Below are positions 43,202 through 51,324 of a stretch of DNA of 54,772 nucleotides, piece after piece. The stretch is taken from positions 1-54,772 of the IMG/VR virus record IMGVR_UViG_3300000929_000239. One strand, written 5' to 3'. Each line of letters starts with the position of its first letter. Positions within the stretch are counted from its first letter, which is position 1. The notes beneath the pieces were generated by a model, which was not told the origin of the DNA, did not search any database, and saw nothing but the letters and a program-made list of their open reading frames with translations. The DNA comes from a virus. The position numbers were made by a program, and so were the translations under genes.

Positions 43202-44565
43202 GCTATACTACTCCGATTGGCCAATTTGCTTAAACCTAAAGATATATTGTGAGTCTCACTTGGAATATTAAAATTATGTCTCTTACTTAATATGACAAAA
43301 TGTCCAGACCTTTTTTCGTCTATTGTCACAGCACCAAAATCTGTATCGTTTCTTTTTATATCCATCGCAACTTGATGTCCTACACAGGACTTTATATTTT
43401 TTACAGTAAAGAGAAGTCCAGGCATATTAATAGTGTACATGTTCTTTAGAAGATGATTAAAAATTGACTGCCGAAGCGCAGACAATTTTTCCTGGCCAGG
43501 GAATGCTTCTTGATTAAAGCCATATGCATCTTTATATGGTTGTGTTATTATTTTTGTAGTTATTTTAGAATTATAACTAGTTATAGGAGATCGGTCAATT
43601 CCTGCTGGGTCTGCTACGAACTCTTTATCTATGGCAACAAAATTTTGTTCTTTAGGAAGTATTTGTAGATCTTTTAAAAGTTCGAAGTGTTCCTGCATAT
43701 CTATGTGGTAAGGACCAAAGTTTTGTCCTGTAGTTGCATTAACGGATTCGTAATTTGACCCTATAGCTCCATTTTGTGCTATTTCATGTGTATTTTCTGA
43801 CAGTGTAGACTTAATAGCTGCAATGTTCACTATCTGAGATTCTAAATCGTCTCTTACTGTATTAGACTGATCATATACAAACGGTCTATTAACATTAAAA
43901 GATTCCGTTTTTAAAATAGTTTCTAGATCTGTAAGATAAAACTTATTATCAATAATTGAAGAATAAAAAAAGAAAGGCATACCTGATTCAGTTGTCATTT
44001 TAGATAACACCGTCTTAATTGCGTTAAGAGGAGTTTGGTACGGTACAATATATCTAAAAACCGATTGCGTTGATCTAGATTCGCTTTCAATAACAAGTTC
44101 TCTACCAAGCTTATCTTTTACGATACTAGCAATTATTTGTTCTCCAGTGCCAGTATAGGCTTTACTGAATCTAGTTAAATCACTATAAAACTTTATATCT
44201 TCTATTAAATGAAAAGATATTATAGAAATATTATTAGAATTTCTTGCGTTACTAATAATTTCTTCTACAACAAAATTTAATTCTATAGATCCGGCTGATT
44301 CTTCGTCCGGACATGTAAATTCTAAAGTAACTTTTTCAGTTCCTACTATATCGACCATTCTATAGAAATCTTGATCGTCTTGTAGTACCATATCAGCAGT
44401 CAAGTATCCCTTTGAAAGATCTTCATAAACATTAATTTCTGCAACAATACCAGCTATAGACAAAGGCTTGTTGAACCTTTCTGAATCCATAGTTATACCG
44501 ATTAAATCGAGCTGCTCACTAGACGTAATAGGAGGCTTTTGCTTTTTTTCAATATTTTCTCTCAT
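43198..44565 (-). CDS. gp27: Baseplate hub protein gp27-like (455 aa)
   Basis: An unbroken frame of 455 codons. Residues ~20-220 match the gp27/P2 gpD tail-hub fold (IAGIVAEINVYEDLSKGYLT with duplicated beta-barrels and SLTRFSKAYTGTGEQIIASIV), and the later region (FLTDLETIL) and strands follow that pattern. In T4, gp27 forms the trimeric cup between the tube and gp5. The gene precedes the OB-fold gp5 gene by overlap (43198-43201), as 27-5 adjacency would predict. Family fit is clear at fold level; identity to T4 gp27 is probably low. Confidence 0.75.
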   Translation of the reverse strand: MRENIEKKQKPPITSSEQLDLIGITMDSERFNKPLSIAGIVAEINVYEDLSKGYLTADMVLQDDQDFYRMVDIVGTEKVTLEFTCPDEESAGSIELNFVVEEIISNARNSNNISIISFHLIEDIKFYSDLTRFSKAYTGTGEQIIASIVKDKLGRELVIESESRSTQSVFRYIVPYQTPLNAIKTVLSKMTTESGMPFFFYSSIIDNKFYLTDLETILKTESFNVNRPFVYDQSNTVRDDLESQIVNIAAIKSTLSENTHEIAQNGAIGSNYESVNATTGQNFGPYHIDMQEHFELLKDLQILPKEQNFVAIDKEFVADPAGIDRSPITSYNSKITTKIITQPYKDAYGFNQEAFPGQEKLSALRQSIFNHLLKNMYTINMPGLLFTVKNIKSCVGHQVAMDIKRNDTDFGAVTIDEKRSGHFVILSKRHNFNIPSETHNISLGLSKLANRSSIA

Positions 44566-44566
44566 T

Positions 44567-45625
44567 TTAAGTTCTCAGTAGTTTTTGGAATTCATTATTT
44601 ACTTGATTAGCCACTTGTGGTTTAAGAATTTTTATACTTCTTAATTTGTTATTCTCTTCTATAAGCCTATCTAAATATGAAACCGGAGTTCCAGATTCTG
44701 TATCTGGTCTGTTTTTTACGCCACCGGAAGCATTAATTACTAAATCTATATCTCTACCACTACCATCTATATACCTTTGCGGCGCATTATACTGTACAAT
44801 ATTATTATGAGTAATAAGCGATCTTACTAAATCGTCGTCCCATTGCTTCACATCCGGTTGATCTTTCTGAGAATATATAGTAGTATTTATTGGGACGTTA
44901 AAGCTAGAAAGTGTAGAAGTAGCAGTAGCTTGAACACCATTAGGAATATTAGGCTCTGAAATAGTTATAGTTGGTGCTGATGTATAACCTTCTCCGCCAG
45001 TGAGAACAGCTATAGACTGCAATGATTCAGAAGTAACTACTTCAGTTCCATCAATGTAAGTCATTACGGCCTGACCAGTTGCACCGCTACCTCCTCCACC
45101 GGAAATAGTTATTGTTGGCGGAGATGTATATCCGCTACCTGGATTTGTTATATTAATAACCTTTACGTCTATAATAGGTTTTATAACTATCTGACCTAGG
45201 TCATAGCTTTTTTCTAGAATTCTACCTTTAAAGAGCGTTCCGAATTCATCAAAATTTACTCGGTCAGCTACTATATCTCCAATATAAAATTCACCGTGCA
45301 TAGTAGCGTCTGATCTAATAACTGTGTTGGGATAGTATACTTTAGCGTAATCATATACTTCAGCACTACTCATAGGCCAACCTTGGTATCTTAAAGTATG
45401 ATTAAGTAGAAAGAAAGTCCAATACAAATTAGCTGTTTGATATAGTTCGTATGAAAGGACGTCTGGTCTTACTCCGTCTTGAATAAAAGTCGTTTCATAA
45501 AAAGAACCGTCGTTAGCTATTTGATCGATGATATCTATGTATGTGGTTAAATCCTGAAATAAAGCTGAAGCATTTTCTTCACCGAATCGGTAGTTTGTAA
45601 TTGGAAAATTTCTAAAGAATGGCAT
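44567..45625 (-). CDS. gp53: Baseplate wedge protein gp53 with inserted repeat domain (352 aa)
   Basis: The ends match T4 gp53: MPFFRNFPITNYRFG..., TFIQDGVRPDVLSYELYQTA, LYWTFFLLNHTLRYQGWPMS and, at the C-terminus, EENNKLRSIKILKP. gp53 bridges wedge inner rings in the baseplate. Between, residues ~150-250 hold two copies of a G-S/E-G-Y-T-S-x-P-T-I-T-I-S block (e.g. SGYTSPPTITISGGGGSGAT). T4 gp53 (196 aa) lacks these, so they are an insertion or a decoration. The gene lies between gp48 and gp27-like, as in other marine T4-like phages. Confidence 0.8.
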   Translation of the reverse strand: MPFFRNFPITNYRFGEENASALFQDLTTYIDIIDQIANDGSFYETTFIQDGVRPDVLSYELYQTANLYWTFFLLNHTLRYQGWPMSSAEVYDYAKVYYPNTVIRSDATMHGEFYIGDIVADRVNFDEFGTLFKGRILEKSYDLGQIVIKPIIDVKVINITNPGSGYTSPPTITISGGGGSGATGQAVMTYIDGTEVVTSESLQSIAVLTGGEGYTSAPTITISEPNIPNGVQATATSTLSSFNVPINTTIYSQKDQPDVKQWDDDLVRSLITHNNIVQYNAPQRYIDGSGRDIDLVINASGGVKNRPDTESGTPVSYLDRLIEENNKLRSIKILKPQVANQVNNEFQKLLRT

Positions 45626-45626
45626 A

Positions 45627-46661
45627 TTATCCGGCTCCTGCTGATATTAGGTAATCGTTTGATAGCTCATCCACTTCGTTTAAAATATCCTTTTTAGTAA
45701 GAGCTCTTTCTTCTATGAAGGAAAGAGAAATATCTGTTTCTTGAAAATTACCATCTGAGTGAAATGACATACCAGTAGAGTTATAACTAACATCAACATT
45801 AGCCAGAAACGAAGGAAGTATTTTTGTTGCGATTCTCTTATTAGCATAAAACATTTTAATTCTAAACTTGCTAGGAAATCTTAGAGCTAAATCGATTCCT
45901 TCGTTTGAAGTATCTGGATACATTTCTTCTCTAAAAAACTGAACTATGCTTTTAACTTCTTCGGCTTCTCTTTGTGATGTTGGAATCATTTTAAAAGCAA
46001 ATCTAAATTGTCTAACTCCAACCCCTCGTAGAGATGATCTTCTGTTGGGATTCATCGAAATTCCTGTCGATGTTTCAACAGCGCCTTGAAGCTCTGGGCT
46101 CAGTCCTTTTGCAAGTCTTAAGGATGCAATTTGAGCAGCTTCTGATCTAAGACCTCTACCCGCTAAATCTGACAAACCACCAAGACCAGTAGCTTGAGAA
46201 ATAGTGTCTTTCATAGCAGCATTCGGATCGCTTATTAACCTTGCGGCGCCTGAACCAAGAGCCCCTAAATCTACGTTTGTATATTCTATATTATCTTGAA
46301 ACTGTAAGGCAGAAGGAAGATATAGCGTAGCCTTTCTTCCGCTTGCCACTCTAGCAGCAGCAGACCCGCGTCTCGGTTCGTTCGTTCCTCTAAAATTTAC
46401 AAGAGCTTCCTTAGCCTCTTTGGCTTTATTAGAACCGTCATTTCCTATTAAACCACTAAGTAAACCCGCTGCGTCTTCTACTACTCCATTGCTATTATCA
46501 CTAATAATCTTAGCTGCTGCTGACGTACCATCGACGAATGCGTTAAAGGCCGTTTGAGGTAAAGTCTTGTAGTTTTCACCGAAGGCTTCAAAAACTATTC
46601 TACCCTGATAGCCTTCGTCCTCGATGGGAAACTTAAAGTTTCTTTTATTTTTATATGACAT
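45627..46661 (-). CDS. gp48: Baseplate tail-tube cap protein gp48-like (344 aa)
   Basis: MSYKNKRNFKFPIEDEGYQG followed by RIVFEAFGENY is the head of gp48-type baseplate-tube proteins, and the second half contains LYLPSALQFQDNIEYTNVDL and FRFAFKMIPTSQREAEEVKS, typical of the tube-cap family. In T4 gp48 completes the hub so that gp54 and gp19 can polymerise. The gene starts the leftward baseplate operon. A late promoter (46695-46702) lies 34 bases upstream and a divergent one faces gp4. Confidence 0.85.
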   Translation of the reverse strand: MSYKNKRNFKFPIEDEGYQGRIVFEAFGENYKTLPQTAFNAFVDGTSAAAKIISDNSNGVVEDAAGLLSGLIGNDGSNKAKEAKEALVNFRGTNEPRRGSAAARVASGRKATLYLPSALQFQDNIEYTNVDLGALGSGAARLISDPNAAMKDTISQATGLGGLSDLAGRGLRSEAAQIASLRLAKGLSPELQGAVETSTGISMNPNRRSSLRGVGVRQFRFAFKMIPTSQREAEEVKSIVQFFREEMYPDTSNEGIDLALRFPSKFRIKMFYANKRIATKILPSFLANVDVSYNSTGMSFHSDGNFQETDISLSFIEERALTKKDILNEVDELSNDYLISAGAG

Positions 46662-46672
46662 AAGGAGTCCTT

Positions 46673-46680
46673 GATAAATA
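46673..46680 (+). promoter_or_regulatory. Possible plus-strand late promoter (GATAAATA)
   Basis: GATAAATA, one mismatch from TATAAATA, lies 31 bases before the gp4 ATG in a 50-bp divergent intergenic gap. It would serve the rightward genes; the mismatch at the first position makes it weaker than the opposing copy. Confidence 0.45.
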
Positions 46681-46694
46681 TATAAAGTTTACAT

Positions 46695-46702
46695 TATTTA
46701 TA
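46695..46702 (-). promoter_or_regulatory. T4-type late promoter (TATAAATA) for gp48
   Basis: TATAAATA on the minus strand, 34 bases before gp48, in the 50-bp gap between the divergent gp48 and gp4 genes. Confidence 0.75.
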
Positions 46703-46711
46703 AAGGTATCT

Positions 46712-47209
46712 ATGGCATATTCAGGTAAGTATAAGGTTAAAAACAGATCTAAATACAAAGGTAACCCCGATGGTGTAGTATTTAGGTCATTATGGGAAAG
46801 AAATGCCTTTAAATGGTGCGATGATTCGCGTGATATAAAGTATTGGTCAAGTGAAGAGGTTGTAATACCGTATTTTTATGAAGTTGATAAAAAGTACCAT
46901 AGATACTTTATGGACCTTAAATTGACCTATAACAACGGTAAGACTGTGCTGGTTGAAATAAAACCAAATAAAGAAACAGCTCCTCCTAAGTTTAGTGGAC
47001 GAAAAACCAAGAGATATATCAATGAAGGCATGACGTATGTTAAAAACGTAAATAAGTGGAAAGCAGCGCAAAGCTATGCTGCTGATAGAGGTTGGGCATT
47101 TCAGATATGGACTGAAAATGAATTAGGAGCTATGGGCATACTACCTCAGCCTAAGAAAAAGATTAAACCGTTAAAGCCACTTCGGAAGCCCAAAAACACA
47201 TATAAATAA
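46712..47209 (+). CDS. gp4: Head completion protein gp4 (gp50) (165 aa)
   Basis: MAYSGKYKVKNRSKYKGNPD is the T4 gp4 start (T4: MSYSGKYIPKNISKY). Conserved blocks SLWERNAFKWCDD and YFMDLKLTYNNGKTVLVEIKP follow. E29, D68, E82 and K84 have the arrangement of a PD-(D/E)xK nuclease core, and a basic C-terminal tail (PKKKIKPLKPLRKPK) would bind DNA. T4 gp4 is needed for completing heads before tail attachment. The gene opens the rightward operon; its stop overlaps a TATAAATA. Length (165 aa) matches T4 (150 aa). Confidence 0.9.
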   Translation: MAYSGKYKVKNRSKYKGNPDGVVFRSLWERNAFKWCDDSRDIKYWSSEEVVIPYFYEVDKKYHRYFMDLKLTYNNGKTVLVEIKPNKETAPPKFSGRKTKRYINEGMTYVKNVNKWKAAQSYAADRGWAFQIWTENELGAMGILPQPKKKIKPLKPLRKPKNTYK

Positions 47210-47213
47210 CGAT

Positions 47214-47798
47214 ATGGCAGATTTATTTAAGAATTTAGAAATAGAAGCTTTTAGAGCTGGAATTACACCTAGAACGCAAGAGTCTAGAGAGTGGTTCCGT
47301 AAAAAACTTACGCGTATTCGTAGGGTTAATCGTAATGAAATATTGAAAGATGATTCTCTTAATTTGGCTAACCGTCAATTAGTAGGATCTATGCAGATGT
47401 TTTTCTACGACGCTAAGAACAAAAAAACTTTGCCGTACTATGACGCGTTTCCTTTGACAATTGTTATAGGTCCGGCAGAAGGAGGATTCTTAGGATTAAA
47501 CCTACATTATTTGCCTCCTGCTCTTAGAGCTAAGTTTTTAGATGCGCTAATGGACATTACAAATAATAAAAAATATGATGACTCAACAAGATTTAGTGTA
47601 ACATATAACACTTTAAAAAGAGCTGCAAAATATAAGTATTTTAAGCCTTGTGTAAAACATTACCTATCACAGCAAGTAAGAAGTAGATTCGCAAGAGTGC
47701 CAGCACCGGAATGGGAAATTGCAACGTTTCTACCTACGGCTAGCTGGCAAAAGGGTAATGGTACTCAAGTATATAAAGACTCTAGAGGAATGATTTAA
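47214..47798 (+). CDS. Conserved T4-like protein of unknown role (194 aa)
   Basis: A basic N-terminal half (FRKKLTRIRRVNRNEILK) is followed by a conserved-looking core MFFYDAKNKKTLPYYDAFPL and GGFLGLNLHYLPPALRAKFL, and a C-terminal WEIATFLPTASW block. This combination is a regular neighbour of gp4 in marine T4-like phages, but I cannot attach a T4 gene number. Its stop TAA shares a base with the next gene's ATG. The Tyr-Pro-rich core could be a small assembly or DNA-associated domain; no catalytic motif is obvious. Confidence 0.7.
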   Translation: MADLFKNLEIEAFRAGITPRTQESREWFRKKLTRIRRVNRNEILKDDSLNLANRQLVGSMQMFFYDAKNKKTLPYYDAFPLTIVIGPAEGGFLGLNLHYLPPALRAKFLDALMDITNNKKYDDSTRFSVTYNTLKRAAKYKYFKPCVKHYLSQQVRSRFARVPAPEWEIATFLPTASWQKGNGTQVYKDSRGMI

Positions 47799-48517
47799 TG
47801 GCTAGTCTCGACCAATTTAAAAGCTTAGTTTCACAAAAAGGTGGTGCTGCCAGAAATAACATCTTTAGAGTAAAGATGCCATCTATACCTGGTGCTTCTT
47901 CATCTGATGTAAATTTACTGTGCAAGGATATAGTTCTTCCTGGAAAGCAGATTCTTACTACTGAAAGAAGAATAGGAATGCAAATACAGAAAGTTCCGTA
48001 CGGCTATGCTGTTACAGATATTTCTATGACATTCCACGTTCTTAACGATTATGGTATTAGAAAATATTTTGATACTTGGCAAAGATTAGCCATAGACCAA
48101 AATGGTCAATCAAGTGGTTATTTAAGAGGTCAATCGGGGTATGGAAAGCAAATTGTAATAGAACAACTTAGAAAGGGAATAGGGCTTCCTGTATATTCTA
48201 CTCCTCTTGGTATTCCTACTTTACCAGCGGAGATTCAGAGTCGCTTACCTAAACTAGGTCCATTTGATTTTGCTCAAGGTCAACTAGACTTAGATTTTAT
48301 TACGAGCGCTGATGTTGTTTATTCGTGCACACTTCAAGATGCATTTCCTACTACGATGAATGATATAAGCCTTAATAACGAACAAAACGGTACTGTAGAA
48401 CTAAACGTACAGATGTCGTATACAAAATGGGTTGCAAACGAGGCCGAAGCTACTAGTAATGCAGATAGATTCGTTCAAACGCAAATTGGAACAGCCTTAG
48501 GAAAAATATTTAATTAA
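47798..48517 (+). CDS. gp54: Tail tube-fold protein, gp54/gp19 family (239 aa)
   Basis: The sequence has the tail-tube signature of gp19 and gp54: NIFRVKMPSIPG at ~22-33, CKDIVLPGKQILTTERRIG, then YAVTDISMTFHVLNDYGIRKYFDTWQRL in order, and a closing TVELNVQMSYTKW. T4 gp54 binds the baseplate hub (gp48) and starts tube assembly; gp19 is the tube itself. The location next to the hub genes, 239-aa length and only one copy in the window favour gp54 over gp19, but this is not proof. An insertion at ~105-165 (GYLRGQSGYGKQIVIEQLRK...) distinguishes it from short tube proteins. Confidence 0.7.
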   Translation: MASLDQFKSLVSQKGGAARNNIFRVKMPSIPGASSSDVNLLCKDIVLPGKQILTTERRIGMQIQKVPYGYAVTDISMTFHVLNDYGIRKYFDTWQRLAIDQNGQSSGYLRGQSGYGKQIVIEQLRKGIGLPVYSTPLGIPTLPAEIQSRLPKLGPFDFAQGQLDLDFITSADVVYSCTLQDAFPTTMNDISLNNEQNGTVELNVQMSYTKWVANEAEATSNADRFVQTQIGTALGKIFN

Positions 48518-48530
48518 AGGATGAATTGAA

Positions 48531-49238
48531 ATGGCACTACCTAAACTAAATGATAAACCAAAATATGAACTTGTAATACCTTCAACAGGACAGACCGTAA
48601 GATTTAGGCCTTATCTTGTAAAAGAAGAAAAGGTACTAATGATGGCAATGGAAAGCGAAGATCAGGTATCTATGTTCTCTGCCATTGTTGACACAATCGA
48701 GGCTTGTGTTGATGGAGATATCAACAAGCAAGCTCTCGCTAGTTTTGACGTAGAATATATGTTCGTTAAGATTAGATCAAAGTCTGTAGGAGAAAGTATA
48801 ACTATTTCTCCAGAATGCAACCAGTGTGAAGAAAGAAATGAATTAAAAATAAGTCTAGATACACTAGATGTAAAAAAACCAGATGCAGCTAGCATCATTG
48901 AATTGAATGAAGATATTAGTATTCAAATGAAATATCCGTCATACCTTAGTATGTTAGATAAGGATATCTTAGAATCTAAGTCTACTACTCACCAGACATT
49001 TGCTATGATTTTAAAGTGTATTGAAAGTGTAATGACCGAAGACGAAAATATGGCATTTAAAGATGAGACTCGCGAATCACAAATGGAGTTTATTGAATCA
49101 TTAAGCTCAGAACAATTTGATTCGATTCGTAAGTTCATTGAATCTATGCCTCAAATATCACATGATGCCTCTTACACCTGTAAGAGCTGTGGCCACAAAA
49201 ATGATTTATTACTAAAAGGCATGTCTGATTTTTTTTAG
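48531..49238 (+). CDS. gp26: Baseplate hub / assembly protein gp26-like with zinc-ribbon cysteines (235 aa)
   Basis: The N-terminus (ALPKLNDKPKYELVIPSTGQ) and the block RFRPYLVKEEKVLMMAME belong to the T4-baseplate family (PF12322; T4 gp26). Two Cys pairs, C96-x2-C99 and C217-x2-C220, form a likely zinc ribbon closing the protein. T4 gp26 is needed for hub assembly. The gene ends in ...MSDFF-stop over a run of eight T, immediately before a GTG-started gp51-like ORF in the -1 frame, followed by the tape measure. That order is the one used for tail assembly chaperones. Confidence 0.75.
   Translation: MALPKLNDKPKYELVIPSTGQTVRFRPYLVKEEKVLMMAMESEDQVSMFSAIVDTIEACVDGDINKQALASFDVEYMFVKIRSKSVGESITISPECNQCEERNELKISLDTLDVKKPDAASIIELNEDISIQMKYPSYLSMLDKDILESKSTTHQTFAMILKCIESVMTEDENMAFKDETRESQMEFIESLSSEQFDSIRKFIESMPQISHDASYTCKSCGHKNDLLLKGMSDFF
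49229..49236 (+). other. Putative -1 frameshift slippery site (T8) at the gp26 end
   Basis: Eight consecutive T (GAT TTT TTT TAG) cover the last two Phe codons and the T of the gp26 stop. A -1 slip would replace the stop with TTA and continue as ...FFLVSLSHDTLVNYY, in frame with the 64-aa ORF. No equally good RBS precedes that ORF, and this is the location where lambda-type G/GT chaperone frameshifts occur. Confidence 0.55.
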
Positions 49239-49432
49239 TGTCTCTTTCTCATGATACACTCGTTAATTATTACCAAGTGAATTTTCAGCTGATACAAAAC
49301 CATAATTATTCTTTAGCTGAAGTTGAAAATATGATACCGTGGGAGAGAGAAATATACTTATCTATGTTACTGGATCAGATAAAAGAACAACAAAAAGAAG
49401 CTGAAAGGCAAAAGATGTCAAATGGCAGATGA
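49238..49432 (+). CDS. gp51: gp51-like hub assembly protein / frameshift extension (64 aa)
   Basis: The frame starts at GTG 49238, whose G is the last base of the gp26 stop. Residues ~15-45 (NFQLIQNHNYSLAEVENM and IPWEREIYLSMLLDQI) match the small hub-assembly protein next to gp26 in marine T4-like phages, a region similar to the T-parts of lambda-type chaperones. T4 has 26 followed by 51. The nearest AAGG lies ~19 bases upstream, too far for a normal start. It may be made by reinitiation, or as a gp26-gp51 fusion by -1 frameshifting. Its end overlaps the tape measure start by 11 bases. Confidence 0.6.
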   Translation: MSLSHDTLVNYYQVNFQLIQNHNYSLAEVENMIPWEREIYLSMLLDQIKEQQKEAERQKMSNGR

Positions 49433-51281
49433 TTTTAAAGATTTCCAAAAGATTATTAAGGCTTTGGCCGGTAATAGAGATTTGCTTTTAGCGCAAGAAG
49501 AAACGACTGATGCTATAGAAAAGCTTAACGCTACTATGGCAAATCATTTCGAATATCTTAAACGGCAAGAGAAAGATAAACGAGAAGAAAAGCTAGAGAC
49601 TAGTAAAGCTAAAAATCAGCAACAGCAGCAGGCTGGTGGAAGCGTTACAAACAATAATAGTAAGATTGGCTTATTAGGTCTTTTTGGAGGAATGAAAGGC
49701 ATAGGAGCAATGCTCCTTCCTCTCACTGCAGGAATTGCGGCAGTAGCGGCAGCTTTTGCTGGTCTTAGAGGATGGGAACTCTCTGCCATTAAAAAAATAA
49801 ATAGCATGGTAAAAGTACCATTAACTATGAGTAATGGCCTCATAAGAATGAGGAATGCAGCTTTTGCCATGTTTGGGCTGACTCCTGAAGGTCTTTTAAC
49901 ACGCGATGCAAAGGGAAGGTTTCAAAAAGCCGCACCTATAACAACTCAAATTGGAATGAGAATGAATGCTCTAAGAATTAGGGCATTAAGAATGTTTGGT
50001 ATTGGTGCGGATGGGAAGTTACTAGCAATTAAAGGCGGTGATGGCCTATTTAAAAAGAATATAATTGGTAGAGTAACATTTCAAATTGGCAGAATCTTAA
50101 GACCACTTGTTGCCGTTTCAGAGGGCGTGGCGAAGTTTGCTACTAGTAAGGCAGGGGCTTTCTTAAAAACAATAACATCATTTGGCGGAAAGTTTGGCGC
50201 ATTATTCGCAAAGATCCTATGGCCTATTGGATTTATCGTAAGTTTATTTGATGGCGTAAAAGCTTACCAAGAATCAGATGCGGATGGCCTTATAGGAAAA
50301 CTTGGAGATGGTGTTGGCGGTTTCTTAGGTTCATTGATTGGTGCTCCATTCGATTTGCTCAAGAAGGGGATCTCATGGGTAATCAAAAAGCTATTTGGTG
50401 TAGAAACTGATGCTGATGGTAAGGTGAAAGAAGGTCAGGGTATGGCTGGTTGGGTCGTAAAACAACTCGAATCATTTAGCTTTGAAGAAACTATAAAAAA
50501 GATAACCAGCGGAATATTTGGTGTTGTTGAAGGTGCCATAGAGTGGGTTAAACTTTTATTCTCAGATCCAAAAGAGGCTCTTACAACTGCTTTCACTAAT
50601 TTGCTATCCGCGTTAGGTTTTGCTGGAAAAACTTACTTAGATATTTTGTTTTTTCCAATCAACGCAGTTGTGCGATGGGCCAGTAAAATGTTTGGTTGGG
50701 ATGATAAAGAATTGGAGGAGTTTAACTTAAGAGAAACAATCACAGGTTGGGTGAGTGATTTCTTTAATTGGTTAGGAGGCTTTTTACCAAATATTTCAAA
50801 GCTAGCATCAGATTTAACTGCATCTATTACTGGCTTGTTACCTGATTGGCTGGTAGAAAGTTTAGGTCTTGCAAGGTCAAATGCATCTGTAGAAGAAATA
50901 GCTGCGGCCGCTAATAAAAAATCTACGAGAGAAAGCGACCTAATACAAGCTATATTAAAAGCAGATGCAAATGGTGATGGGATATTAACAAAAAAAGAAG
51001 CTTTAAGTTTTGACAAGTTTGGAATGGGAAAAAACTCTGAACTTGCTAAGAATATAAATGAATTAGATAAACTGAGAGGCGGAACGATCGGGCAGGCCGG
51101 AAATCTAATGCAAGGTTACTCGCTGACAATAAACAATGTTGATAACTCTAGTATACAAACTGCTCCAGCTACAGCACAAGCAGCGCCCTTTTCTGTTGAG
51201 GCCACTGGCTCTATTGATGAACATAGTGCTAAAAAACTTACGATGCGTGATTTTATTGTAGGCAACGGTCTTATACAATAA
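49422..51281 (+). CDS. gp29: Tape measure protein (gp29-type hub protein) (619 aa)
   Basis: Residues ~1-75 are coiled-coil and charged. At ~80-115 a hydrophobic Gly/Ala segment (IGLLGLFGGMKGIGAMLLPL) starts a series of hydrophobic stretches (around 250-320, 345-365, 400-430), usual for tape measure proteins that enter the membrane. Residues 515-526 (DANGDGILTKKE) are a textbook EF-hand loop with Asp/Asn/Asp at 1,3,5 and Glu at 12. gp29 in T4 sets tail length and caps the hub; here the length (619 aa) is near T4 gp29 (590 aa). It follows gp26 and gp51, as TMPs follow their chaperones. The start ATG 49422 overlaps the preceding ORF. Confidence 0.8.
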   Translation: MADDFKDFQKIIKALAGNRDLLLAQEETTDAIEKLNATMANHFEYLKRQEKDKREEKLETSKAKNQQQQQAGGSVTNNNSKIGLLGLFGGMKGIGAMLLPLTAGIAAVAAAFAGLRGWELSAIKKINSMVKVPLTMSNGLIRMRNAAFAMFGLTPEGLLTRDAKGRFQKAAPITTQIGMRMNALRIRALRMFGIGADGKLLAIKGGDGLFKKNIIGRVTFQIGRILRPLVAVSEGVAKFATSKAGAFLKTITSFGGKFGALFAKILWPIGFIVSLFDGVKAYQESDADGLIGKLGDGVGGFLGSLIGAPFDLLKKGISWVIKKLFGVETDADGKVKEGQGMAGWVVKQLESFSFEETIKKITSGIFGVVEGAIEWVKLLFSDPKEALTTAFTNLLSALGFAGKTYLDILFFPINAVVRWASKMFGWDDKELEEFNLRETITGWVSDFFNWLGGFLPNISKLASDLTASITGLLPDWLVESLGLARSNASVEEIAAAANKKSTRESDLIQAILKADANGDGILTKKEALSFDKFGMGKNSELAKNINELDKLRGGTIGQAGNLMQGYSLTINNVDNSSIQTAPATAQAAPFSVEATGSIDEHSAKKLTMRDFIVGNGLIQ

Positions 51282-51291
51282 TAAAAAGTGG

Positions 51292-51317
51292 CTGAGGGCA
51301 GCATTAGCCGCCCTCAG
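51292..51317. terminator. Bidirectional intrinsic terminator hairpin
   Basis: CTGAGGGC at 51292-51299 pairs perfectly with GCCCTCAG at 51310-51317 around a 10-base loop. On the minus strand it is followed by CCACTTTTTATTATT, a usable U-tract; on the plus strand by TTATTAGTTAA. It lies between the convergent tape measure and gp32 genes, so it can stop transcription from both sides. Confidence 0.85.
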
Positions 51318-51324
51318 TTATTAG

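Noticed and set aside
47201-47208. TATAAATA on the plus strand before the 194-aa gene
   Set aside because: It overlaps the gp4 stop and sits only 5 bases before the next ATG, too close to provide a normal leader; probably chance in AT-rich DNA.
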